Below are positions 35,390-46,207 of a stretch of DNA of 64,000 nucleotides, one piece after another. This DNA comes from Mallotus nudiflorus (taxonomy: Eukaryota; Streptophyta; Magnoliopsida; Malpighiales; Euphorbiaceae). How positions within the stretch are numbered: position 1 is the stretch's first letter; the number at the start of each line of letters is the position of its first letter. The position numbers and the translations under genes are program-made. Under the pieces are notes generated by a model. The model did no database searches, was not told the origin of the DNA, and saw nothing but the letters and a program-made list of their open reading frames with translations. Location: positions 62,001 through 126,000 of the forward strand of contig CANTUR010000919.1 of assembly GCA_947683625.1 (NCBI GenBank), written 5' to 3'.

Positions 35390-36760
35390 AGTTTTAGATT
35401 TCATGTTTAAGGCAAATACAGGTATTTGTGGAATGACCAGCTACTTGGTGAAACTTACAATAACTATTAAGGTTATAGCCTGGGACATTTAGGTTAGGTG
35501 GTTTGGAAAAGGTTAAAGGTTAGAGTAGACCTTTCTAAATTAATTGGTCTAGGACTTTTGAGAGTTTTTGATTGAAGTTGGAGAATCTTTTATGCAACTG
35601 AACTGTGTGCACCTCCATAGCTCGGCTAGTACTTCCTTGTTGTGTGCCCCCAATTGAGTAATTTCGGGTTCTGGTGCCTCTAGAGCTTTTGTTCTTTTCA
35701 TTATCTATTTCTTTAGCTTATAGACCATCATCATATAGGTCTATGGATGTTTTGGGGTTCATCATCTACAATTTCTCAACTAGATTAGGTGATACATTAC
35801 GAACTATCATCCTAACCTGATCTTTCTTAGCCAACCTATTCTTTATCAGTCTTGATTTATTCATGAACTTGATTATGAAATTAGAAAAGGATTCATTTGA
35901 TTTTTGCTTAGTCAATTCCAAATCTCTGATGGACACTTCCAATCTAGTGTTATAATTATACTGTTTCAAAAAAGTAGTACACAATTCTTTCTAGTTAGCC
36001 CTGATAGATTTTTCCAGGTCATGATACCAGTTACAGCCATCCCATCTAAAGATAACATAAATAACCTAGTGATTACTACTAATAGGGCTTTAGTAGTACT
36101 CATAATGGTTGTGTACTGACTGAGATGAATCCTTAGGTCTCCTCTTCCATTAAATTTCTACTGCTGCGACATTTTGAACTTATCATGTAGCCTATCATCT
36201 TCTATTTATAGCATCTCATCAAAGTCAAATGAATATCCCATGCCTTATCCCCTAATAAGCTCCTCCATCCTGGAAATCTTCTGGTTCAGTGCTCGCATGT
36301 GCTTGGACTCATGGTCTTGTGCCAATTCAAGTGATTCTTTCCTTGCTTTCTCTACCATGTAGTCTTCAACATTCTGAATCTTCACATCAACGTATGGATT
36401 TTTAGCAATAGGTGAGCATCTGTAGTAAGGGGGATAGTTGTAGCAGCAAGTGGTTAATCAATTATAGGTGGTGGTATGATAGCAGTAACAGGTTGCATCA
36501 GTCCAAATAATGCTTGTCTCAGTTCATCTTGCATCATAGCCCTCATGTCATCCATCAAATCTCCCTTGATATCTTCTAAGGTCCAGTTCCCTCCTTGTTG
36601 TTGTTCCATCTCTATAGGTTTAGCTTCTAAGTAAAGCAAATTGATAGGACTCTTCTCTAGTATGTGCAGGATCTCTTCTACTATAGCTTTAGGACTTAAA
36701 TTTGTCCTTCGTAGTCTACCACATTTCCGTCCCTAAATACAAGAAGACCTAGGTGAATCT
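35390..36760 (-). pseudogene. gag: gag of element B (broken)
   Basis: Open pieces 36639-36454 ('MEQQQGGNWTLEDIKGDLM') and 35984-35766 ('CTTFLKQYNYNTRLEVSIRD', 'KQKSNESFSNFIIKFMNKS') match the D gag. The zinc knuckle C-x2-H-x4-H-x4-C ('CKFHQVAGHSTNTC') is at about 35460-35400. Stops and frameshifts break the rest. Confidence 0.85.
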
Positions 36761-37523
36761 ATAATGGCTGTAAAATAAGGTGTCAATATGATGTTTCTAA
36801 TGCATGTATGCATGATGCATGTGCTATGCAACAAGTAATAAGTAACAAGTGTCAATCAAATGTACAATATACATCCTTCTAACCTTATTCCTCCCACACA
36901 CGTATTCGATGGAAAGTTTCTTTTCTTAGGATTTTTAGTCTTGAACTTAATATCAACAAGGGATATCAAGAATCGACGTACATGCCAAATCTCTCTTAAA
37001 GCAATAAAAGCATGGAAATAATATTTCTAGGTATAAAGGTCTAGCCTAATCTTTATTAGCCCAAAAGGCTAATTAAAGTATGGGCTTGGGCTTTTATAGA
37101 TAGAAATACATCATAACAACATACACAAGAAATTTGGGTAAATCTTAAGGGAAGTGACTAAGCCATTATATATGGTTAGAGTCTGATGAAAATTTAAGGT
37201 TCCCTTAGCAATATGCTCTCCTTTAAGACTTAAGTTACAGGCCAAGGTCAAAGGGGCCCAACATCCTTTGCAAACTTGAGAGAAGATTACCCCTTTTTAG
37301 GACTTGGGTTACAGACTCTAGTCAAATGAGCTCGGTAATCTCTTTTTAATTAAGTTAAGGCTAAGAGTGATGGTTAGCCAATTTACAACTCCATAAAGCT
37401 AGAGGAATCATAGACTCATAAACCAACACCATCGGTTTAATAGGGACATGTAGAATGAATGCAAGAATAAAATAGTAATGAATAAAATAATTTTAAAGAA
37501 TACAAGTAGAATCAGTATCTTTT
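36761..37523 (-). other. Untranslated leader of element B
   Basis: No gene. Shares the leader blocks of A, C and D; the AGCCC..GGGCT hairpin is at 37058-37070 with one arm shortened (AGCCCAAAAGGCT on the plus strand). Confidence 0.75.
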
Positions 37524-37542
37524 ATCCCTAGTGGAGTCGCCA
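37524..37542 (-). other. Primer binding site of element B
   Basis: TGGCGACTCCACTAGGGAT on the minus strand, one base after the LTR end at 37544. Best-preserved PBS of the window. Confidence 0.88.
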
Positions 37543-37543
37543 T

Positions 37544-39714
37544 TGTAATGGCGGGCTTTAGCACACATCTAAGATTTTAGCAACCGCGACACTGTTTGGG
37601 CTTAGGACCTTAGGGACCACACTAACCATTATCACAAAGACATGATGTGGAAATGAGGAGTTGCCACTCAGGGTAATAACTGGGAAAAATCATTTTGGTG
37701 GTACTCGATTCTCTAAAAGAAAGCTGGCACTACAACTAGGAGATTCTAGGAATGGAATACTAACTACTTTCAGTCTTGTGTTCATTTAGAATTACTTTAT
37801 GAATTACTATCTTATTCTCTAATTACATGCAATTTTATTTAAACCCTAATTAAACATCCATTTAACCCAAAGGCAACAAGTCATAAAATTACATGTAAAA
37901 AATGCATACAAAAGGCAACGTCCCTATGTCTAAACTAGATTAATTTTATCAATTAAAGTTAGGTAATTCTACATAGTTTATTTATAAGTAAAATGGACTA
38001 GAGATTGACCTACATTTTAATTGAATTAGTGAACCCAAATCTACTTATTTTAATTAACTAAGGAAATAAGCCTATTATTTACAACTTTTAAAGAAAAAAT
38101 TAGTTTATTAAGTGGGTCTAAGTCTAATTTAATTTTAACTCAAAAAATGGAGCCTAAGTCTATTCATTTTAAAAGAAATGAAATTGATAGGTGGAGCTAA
38201 ATCTAAGTTAATTTTATTAACTAAAAATGGGCCTAAATCTAAATTAACCTAAATGGGCCTAAATTGATTTTAAAATTAATTAAACCTAAAAATCCAATTA
38301 AAAATCCTATTTATTAAATGGGTTGACACTACCGTGGGCTTGGAGACCAAAGAGAATAAAAACATAAAAACATGCCCAATTCAACAAACATCCTAAAAAT
38401 AAACCAAAATAATAATTTTTACATGATTTTTCTAAGAATCCCTAATTCAATTTCATGCAACCCTAAAATTAATCTACTGCCATCATTGATTTTAATTGAA
38501 TTTTATCAAATTGAGCCTAGATTACTAATCAATTTTTAGTGCAGAGAATTAAAATTCCATTAATTTCCCTCTACTGGGGCTATTACAAACTACAATGCAG
38601 GAAATTAAAGCAAATTAATTACAACCCAATAAAAGCCATGAACAAAACACTGCAAAAAATAATAAATCCTAAATTCTATAGGGATTTCACAAAACTTAGT
38701 CCATGGCATCCCATGGATTCTTTAATATTGTCAAAATCTCACAATACCAACCTTACATATAGAGCACCACAGGACATCAATAAAAAAACAAAAAAATTAA
38801 TCAGTAACAAATCAATGAAGAAATAAAAAAAAAAGAAATCAAATCAAAATAAAAAGAAAAAGAATAAAAGGTGTTGTGCAAATGCTCTTTAAATGCCCCT
38901 TAGATTGGGATTGTCGCCATTTTGAGATTGACTCTGTTGTTTTTTCCTTGACTTTATGGACTTTTAAAAGCTAAAGAACGTATTTTTATTGATTTAAAAC
39001 TTGTAGTATAAGGTCTATGTTTTTCAATCCACACTTTTTCTTTACAGTAGCTAATTAGGGTTTCTTTTTGCCTCTCTTTGGGTTTTTCCACAGCCCCTTT
39101 GCTTCTCTAGATTTTTTTACAGACTTTGCCTCCCTAGCTTTAGCTCTTTTTCTCTTTCCTCTCTCTTTCTCTAGGTTTTGCACAATATCCCCCTTTTGGC
39201 TTTCAAAGTTAGACCTAGCAACCTCCAACCTGGTGATCATGTAGGCTCTGGATTTTTAATTTTTGAACTTTCAAAATCAAGAGATAGAGTTTTGAAAAAA
39301 TCAAAGACTCACACACGTAGAGACACGTGGTGTCCTAAACCAATGAAAAAATTAAGAAATGATGAAAAAATCAATTTTCAGCGTAAAAAACTAGCACTAT
39401 GGAATGTTGATTTCCATCCTATAATACTGATTGGCATTGCTTAATGCCAGTAGGCATTACACAATGACAGTCGACATTAAATGTCAGTCGACATTTATTT
39501 TTTTAATTAAATTATAAAAAAGGTCCTCCAAAGTTTCTACTTTTTGTAATTAAATCCATAAAAAAATAATTTTGTAATTAAATCCACAAAACATAGCAAT
39601 TTAGTCCTTTAAATTGTAAAACTAGACATTAGAGATCAATTCTCAGTTAGATTTTCATCATAGGGGCTTCCGTCGAACGCGTGCACAATTGCATCCTGAA
39701 ATTAGGTGCATACA
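37544..39714 (-). mobile_element. 5' LTR of element B
   Basis: 2171 bp, minus strand, starting at 39714 (TGTATGCACCTAATTTC) and ending at 37544 (GCCATTACA). Lacks the F insertion and the 340-bp duplication of the sister LTR, so it gives the empty sites for both. A TGGCAACTCC block like the PBS lies at 37666-37657. The open frame 38539-38826 is not a gene. Confidence 0.92.
39423..39495. repeat. U3 palindromes of the B 5' LTR
   Basis: Four 16-bp near-palindromes at 39423, 39443, 39463 and 39480: AATGCCAGTAGGCATT (39443) and AATGTCAGTCGACATT (39480) are perfect in their arms. Arms change together (GCC/GGC to GTC/GAC). Confidence 0.75.
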
Positions 39715-40519
39715 AGTAGCTTAGGCAAAAAAAAGGCTACATACCTGAAGGAGAAGTAAATTGCATGAGAATTAATTCTGAATCGTAAAATTATCTAATC
39801 CAATGATAGTTTCAGCAAGTATGACAGGCATAGGGTTTGCTCTTGCTTCCATTTGTTCTAGGACACTGACAATCCTTGTGTCAACATCTCCATGAGAATT
39901 CATTAGCAGAAATTGGGCGTACAAGCAAAAAAAGATAGTTTTAATCCAAGTAGCATTGTTCTAATCCCTGGTCTTATAAGAAGTAATCAGGGAAGAAAGA
40001 CTGATAGTCCTAGAGTTATATATGTACATATAGATGTTACCTAGGGGCATATTAAAGAATGCCATTAGTCTATCGGGGAATTGCATCTCAAGAATGGGAA
40101 GAGCAAATACAGTAGTTGAGTCCAAAGAATAGCCAAGAATAGCAGTAAACTCTTCGATTAATGGACACAGTTCTTGTCCATTAAATCTAAATACATGGTC
40201 CTTGACATCCCAGAAGGTAGCAACAAGATGAAGAAAATTGGGGTCTATTTTTAGATGTTGAAGGGACTTTAAGGGACTGACATGAAAGGGTAGTAGTCTG
40301 TTTTAATCGTCTCCACTAAGGCCTTTGAGGAATTTCTTCATCAAATAAAGGGTGGCTTGTGTCATGATGAAAACCAATAAAAAGAAGGATAGGAGACAAT
40401 CCTTTTGGGCAAGCCCCTTACATAAATTGAAAGGCTAATATAGATGGGATTAGGATTTTATGTTTTCAGATCGAAGTCAAGTTAGGAATGAGGATGGAAA
40501 AGAGCAAAGAACTAGAGTT

Positions 40520-40645
40520 GGACTTCCGATTGAAAATTCAGAATTTCGATCAAAATTATAGAAATCCAATTGAAAATCCATAATTTTGATCAAAATTCTA
40601 GAAATTTGATAAAAAATCTATTATTTTGATCGAATTTCCCAGATT
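40520..40645. repeat. Short inverted repeats GATCxAAATT/AATTTxGATC, intron-like part of A antisense gene
   Basis: Five or six units of about 20 bp around TTTGATCAAAATT and AGAAATCCAATTGAAAATCC. A second cluster of the same motif is at 42840-42990. Confidence 0.6.
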
Positions 40646-42839
40646 TATGACAAGAAAAGACTTCAGAGTTAGATCCAAAATAAAAAGTCCATAATTCATT
40701 CATAAAAGGTGAAACAGTTTTGAAATATTCAAAGTATAGTCATGTAAGCAAAAAATAAAAAGATAAATCATCCTGAGCTTTAGTGTTTGGCCAAGGACTC
40801 CAGCCTCTAGCTAGATTGTTGTTTTGATCTGGGGGCATAAAATTCCCAACATCATGATCATTAAAGCCGAGACCAGCAAACTGTTTGTGAAGCCTCTTGT
40901 TCTTATGCTCCAGATTGTATCAATAATAGTTAGAATCATGCACATAATGCATAACATGCATACATTTACATACTTGTTGTAAATACTAACCCTCCAACTA
41001 TTTATGATATGCATAGTAAACAATCTCTGGGATGAGGTGAGTCCATACAGATACTTCACCTATGCCCGAGGGATTTGTAAAATAATATGTACTAATTCAA
41101 CAACAAGTGTCAGTTTGTGCAGGATTGGAAATGCAAAATGCACTTACATGTGAAGCATCAGGAGGAGAAAAGCTAGGAATCTGAGCTATATCAAAATACA
41201 TGTGTTGCTCAACAGGGGTCTGCACCGCAGGAGCCTAGTAGTACATAGACCTATCAAGTGGGGGAACATCACCCATAATGGTACTTGAGGAAGTATCACC
41301 TCGAGCAGCTCTACTATGCTGAGTATACTCAACCTCATGCTCAGTCCTCTCAGCATCACCTCCATAGCAACATCAATAGCTTCTTCAACCTGTATAAAAA
41401 AGGGTAAATGTCATTTGCAGTGATGGAAGAGAAAAAGTAAAATGGTGACAGTGAGGAACGATGACAAAAAGCATACCTTATCTGGATCTATAGGAACCTG
41501 CTCTAGGAGATTCTCTTAAATGTACTCTGAATAGTAATGAGGATGCTCGAGCAGAGTCAAAGTGTCATATTCCTCAAGAGCTACTCTAAGTTTAGGACTA
41601 GTTATGTTGCAGCTCCTCAACATTGAGGAGGGAATAGAAGAAGGAACACACCTCCTGGAAGGTCCCATATGCCAATGATAAACCTGCTCACTAAGATACC
41701 ACATCTAGCAACCATAACCAGGAAGCAAAATCCTCATAGTCTTAAGCCTCACAGTTGTAGTCATGAAATTGTACCACTGGATGTCCTTGGCATCAACCTA
41801 CCAATCTGATCTAACGTGCAAATTCATTTAGATAAATTTAACTTTCATGATTAATTAAATGCTAAAAATTAGATTTATCTTACTAGGTCCCACGGTTGAT
41901 CCCGATAAGTCTACAGATTATACTTGATGTTAGCTAGATGAGAATAACCCCATCTCTACATTAAAGGAAGATCCCTGTCCAATCTAATAGCGCTGAAGCC
42001 TTGAATCACCCTGATCTCAATGCCCTAGATCTGGAAAATGAAAAATAGTCAAAATGAAAAGAAAGGGTTGTAAAAGAGCAAAAGGAGGTAGAAGACACAT
42101 GGAAGATGTACATATAAGACATGCCAAAAGTTGCACATCATCACGATGCCTCTATAGACAGTACCCAGTCTATAGTAGAGATAAGTAAGAGTTACTGATC
42201 CCCAATCGAAAGTAGCGACTCTTGTAAGATCCTAAAAGGGACTAAGAAGAGTGATGCTAACCTTGTGACCAGTCACATATAAGAAGGTAGTGACTACCAG
42301 TATCAATAAGAAACATCTCACCTTTTGAAGGATCTGACGACGTGTGGTGGTAGGTAATCTCCTGAAACCCTGAATAAAAGAAGAAAGAAGCACGTTCTTT
42401 CGATTCTTCCATGTCGGAATGAACCTGATCAAGTCGAGAACATAATGACTCCTAGCATCCTCTAGAAGAGTGCACCAGTGGATATCAAAGGGAATCGAGG
42501 CACCCCTGAAGGTGATCCCAGTAATAACAGAGAAGCTTATGGGGGAAATAGTCAGCTCACTCACTTGTGTATGGAAGGTGTGAGTGGTATCCATCCACCT
42601 CTCGATAAGAGAAAAAAGTGAGTAATGGTTTGACCTACCTTGAGCATTCAGTAGAGTGGCAATGAAGCGTCGGAAGTTAGATGCCTAAATATGTTGTACT
42701 ACCTCTCTAAATAAATCATGAAAGAGTTCCCGAGCCAAGTGAAAGCAACCTAAGAACTTCAGTGGTTTCTAAACAAAATTTAGAAAATAACAGGATTAAT
42801 TTCTTCATAAACTTTTAATTTTTATCTTTAAAAAAAAAA

Positions 42840-42990
42840 GGATCAGAAGATTGGATTTCATATTGGAAATCTAGAATTTTGATCGGATTTCTAGATTTTC
42901 GATAGAAAATCCAGATTTTCAACCAGATTTCAAAATTTCCAATCAGAAATCTAAAATTCCAATATAGAATTTATATTTTTGATTGAAAAT
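42840..42990. repeat. Short inverted repeats GATCGGATTTCTAG type
   Basis: About seven units of GATCxGATTTCTAGATTTTC in both orientations between the first and second antisense exons. Resembles the GATCGGAATTA units in the Tat LTR U3 (7615-7660, 15205-15285). Confidence 0.6.
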
Positions 42991-43621
42991 CCATAAATCT
43001 AACTATAGTTTTGTCAGTCCTCTGTAACATACAAATGCTAGTTTTACAAAATTTTATTTTTAGATTGACAATTTTATGCAATTTTATTTTGTATAGCAGA
43101 GATTCTATAATTGCATGCATGAATATGTTAATTTATATATTGACAGGAATGTATCTTTTTGCAGAATCAAAGACACAAGAAAAATTTACCTCATCTCTAG
43201 CCTTTGAGCATCAGTGAAGGTGCAAGCAAATCAAAGGGAGCACCTCTTCCCCTTCATTGAGCCCCAGATTAATTTGAGGAAAATGTAGTTAAGATATGAC
43301 CAGATATGATAGCCTGGAGTTGCTTCCATGTAGTCTGTGTCCTAGGTGAGCCATAGGATCAAACATATTTCAGATTGGAGATCAAATGAAAGAATAATTG
43401 AAGAAATAAAATTTGGAAATTAAGAGAAAAAAAAAGGAATGAAAAGGATGGGAATGAATAAATGAATCGGCAAAATGTAAAATTTATATTAAAGTGGAAA
43501 ACATCCACTTTAGTCCCTTAACTTTGTTTGCATTCCAGTTTAATACTTTTCTTGCAATTTAGTCCTAAATTACAAAGCTACATGATTTGATAATTCATTG
43601 AATTATTAAATTGTCAGCATA

Positions 43622-44805
43622 AAAGAAATCAACATCATACAACCGAGTATAATGTATCCCTTTCAATCCATACTATACGTCTGAATATAGTTGACATTGT
43701 ACGACTGAGTACAATGTACCTTTTTAATCCAAACTATACAACCGAGTATAGTCGACATTGTACGACCGAGTACAATATACCTCTTCAATCAGCACTATAC
43801 GACTAAGTATGGTCAACATCATGTAATCGAGTATGATGTATCCTTGTAATCCAGACTATACGATCAAGTATAGTCAACATTGTATAATCGAGTACAATGT
43901 ACCTCTTCAATTAGCATTATACGACCGAGTATAGTCAACATCATACGATCGAGTATAATGTATCCTTTCAATCCGAACTATATGAATGAGTATAGTCAAC
44001 ATTGTACAACCAAGTGCAATGTATCTCTTCAATTATCACTATACGTTTGAGTATAGTCAACATCATACGATTGAGTATGATATATCCCTTTCAATCCATA
44101 CTATACGTCCGAGTATAGTCGACATTGTACGACTAAGTACAATGTACCTTTTCAATCTATACTATATGACTAAGTATAGTCAACATCATACGAGTGAGTA
44201 TGATGTATCCCTATTAATTAGCACTATATGTCCGAGTATAGTCAACATCATACGACCTAGTATGATGTATCCCTTTCAATCCGTATTAGACGTCCGAGTA
44301 TGGTTGACATTGCACGACCTAGTACAATGTACCTTTTCAATCTATACTATACGATTGAGTATAGTCAACATCATATGACCGAGTATGATGTATCCATATC
44401 AATTAGCACTATATGTCTGAGTATAGTCAACATTATACGACTAAATATGATGGATCCCTTTTATTCGTACTATACAACTGAGTATAGTCAACATCATACA
44501 ATTGAGTATGATGTATCTTTTCAATCTGCACTATATGTCTGAGTATAGTCAACATTGTACGATCGAGTATAATGTATCCTTGTAATCCGTACTACACGTC
44601 TGAGTATAGTCAATATTGTACGACTGAGTACAATGTACTTTCTTAATTTGTATTATACAATCGAGTATAGTCAATATTGTATGACCGAGTACAATGTATC
44701 TTTTCAATTAGTACTATACGACAAAGTATAGTCAACATTATACGACTGAGTATGATGTATCCTTTTAAATCAGTGCTATACATCTGAGTATAGTGTTTCC
44801 TTAGA
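43622..44805. repeat. 61-bp tandem hairpin array of element A, about 19 units
   Basis: Period 61-62 bp (ACAT landmark at 43632, 43694, 43755, 43816, 43877, 43938 and on). Each unit has two inverted repeats with the common loop CGACCGAG: one arm pair ACTATA/TATAGT, the other either ATCATAC/GTATGAT or ATTGTAC/GTACAAT. Between them sits TATCCCTTTCAATCC. The period is not a multiple of three, so the open frames 43986-44378, 44300-44542 and 44894-44643 are not genes. It lies about 270 bp upstream of the antisense gene start and just before the polypurine tract region. Confidence 0.92.
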
Positions 44806-44984
44806 TGTTTTAGGATTATGCCTAGTGTTGTATGACAACACAAGCATTCATCGTGAATTGACGATCGCTTGCAAGCAAAATCCTCAAGGAGCACAAGTAA
44901 GTATCTAAACTTTTGTTCTTAAGAAATTGTGAGTTTATTTACTTTGCTGCAATTTGTTAAACAAATAGCAACAAAGGGGGCAAC
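44806..44984 (+). other. Conserved pre-PPT region and polypurine tract of element A
   Basis: Shared with D at about 55830-56013. Holds perfect hairpins GTGTTGT-ATG-ACAACAC (44825-44841) and ATTTGTT-A-AACAAAT (44952-44966), a splice-donor-like AAGTAAGTATCT (about 44895) and the tract ACAAAGGGGGCAAC (44971-44984) before TGTAAATACC. Confidence 0.8.
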
Positions 44985-46207
44985 TGTAAATACCTAAATT
45001 TATGATGATGAAGTGTGGATACGACAGAGGGCTCTGATGATGAAAATGTTATAAATAGGTCTTTAATACTTGAAGTTTGAAAACTTAAAAGTTTGAATGC
45101 ATTTCCAAAAGGGGTTTAATTGGTTTTTTAAGGACTTAATTGTAATGTTTTTCAAGAACTAATTGAAAAGTCTAAATTCTTTCAGGGGTCATTTTGTAAT
45201 TAAAAGTTAAAAAAAAGAAAGATTGGAATTATGTAATTTCAATCGGAATTATATAATTTTGGTCAGAATTAGGCATATTCAATCTATTATTTTATTTTAT
45301 TTTATTTCAGTAAATAAAATTTGGTTTCCTCAATTTTGATTGGTCAAATAGTATGTATCTGAACTTTTAGGAAATTAAAATCCTTTTAAAATCAAAACTC
45401 TAAAAAAGGCAAGTCATAGTAGGATACATTTTTAGTTACGGTTTTTTCTTATAAAAGCCTAGTTTGAGCTATCCTGAGGGGGACCTCTCGGAGACTTTTC
45501 TTTTTTTTCCTAGGCAGTACACAAAAAATTTTCTCTATGATTTATTTATTTCTGAAGCAAGGAGCAATAGACTTTTGAGGAAAAGAATAACAAGTTTTTG
45601 AAGATCTACTTAACAAACAACGGTGATTTATACTAGTCTGAGGGGCAACTCATATTGCATCCATAATCATCATCTTCTTTCCTCCTTTCTTTTATTTTAT
45701 TATTTTGATTTTATTAAATTTCAATTTTATTAATTTTTTGTTATTATTTTATTCACTAATCAATGTTTATTCTTTTGTGTTAGTGATTATGGAGAAAATT
45801 ACATGATGATCTTACTAGGTGAACAAAATTTATAAAGGTCCATGAAATGCCATGGATTGAACTTTGTAGCTAAATATAATTTCTAGGTTTTTTTTATTTA
45901 GTTGTTTATTTTTGTTTTGATTTTGTTTTGTTTTTATTATTTTTGGGATTGTATTAATTTTTCTTTTCTTCTTATTTTCAATAGCTCATTGTAATGACCC
46001 CAATAGTGGAAATAATGAAGTCATGTGTGTGATTGTGTATTTTATTTTAATTAATTAGCTAGTAAAATTAGGGTTTTAATTAGGTAATTAATTAAAATTA
46101 ATGGCTATAGATACCATTATGTTGTTTAATTAAAATTGAATTAGATTTAAGAGGATAGAATTAAGGTTGTTTGTTGTTTATTTTATTTTATTTGTTTGTT
46201 TTGAGTC
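44985..46207 (+). mobile_element. LTR shared by A (3') and C (5'), left part
   Basis: Starts TGTAAATACC after the polypurine tract and follows the A 5' LTR (TATA-like TATAAAAGCC at 45450). Interrupted at 46207 by D; the rest is 58182-59089. Rejoined length 2131 bp versus 2141 bp for 7379-9519. Confidence 0.9.
46203..46207. repeat. Target duplication, left of element D (GAGTC)
   Basis: Exact copy at 58177-58181; the uninterrupted LTR at about 8596 reads TTGAGTCACTTTAATT. Confidence 0.95.

Larger units (their letters stand above)
19431..39714 (-). mobile_element. Element B: Tat/Ogre-type retrotransposon, minus strand, about 17 kb without its insertion
   Basis: On the minus strand: 5' LTR 39714-37544, PBS 37542-37524, leader, gag, protease, RT, two RNase H domains, integrase (to about 30080), antisense gene on the plus strand (26302-29585), hairpin array, polypurine tract (25222-25209), 3' LTR 25208-19431 split by solo LTR F. 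The two LTRs look closer to each other than those of A or D, so B is the youngest Tat insertion here. Coding parts still have many stops. Confidence 0.9.
39715..43354 (-). pseudogene. Antisense gene of element A, 5' part: PMD plus start of the DUF7745-like region
   Basis: Minus strand, ATG at 43354 ('MAHLGHRLHG'), first exon to about 43192 with donor GAGGTAAAT. PMD exon about 42745-42085: 'IERWMDTTHTFHTQVSELTI', 'FIQGFRRLPTTT', then 'TFDWGSVTLTYLYYRLGTVY'. Next exon after TTTTCCAG (about 42033). A further exon holds 'MWYLSEQVYHWHMGPSRR' (41704 on) and 'LEEYDTLTLLEHPHYYSE'. The exon near 40380-39800 has 'FWDVKDHVFRFNGQELCPLI', typical of DUF7745-like proteins. Its last intron holds element B and the gene ends at 18858. 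Many stops. One gene or two is not settled. Transcribed against gag-pol from the 3' LTR side. Confidence 0.75.

Noticed and set aside
43622..44805. CRISPR-like array
   Set aside because: Repeats follow each other with no unique spacers, the units drift, and the context is a plant retrotransposon.
43986..44894. Open frames of 80-130 codons over the 61-bp array
   Set aside because: The period is not a multiple of three and the frames exist on both strands; they are repeat read-through.
44985..46207. Separate 5' LTR of a standalone element C
   Set aside because: The LTR is directly preceded by A's polypurine tract and conserved pre-PPT region, so it also ends A; a shared LTR is the simpler reading.
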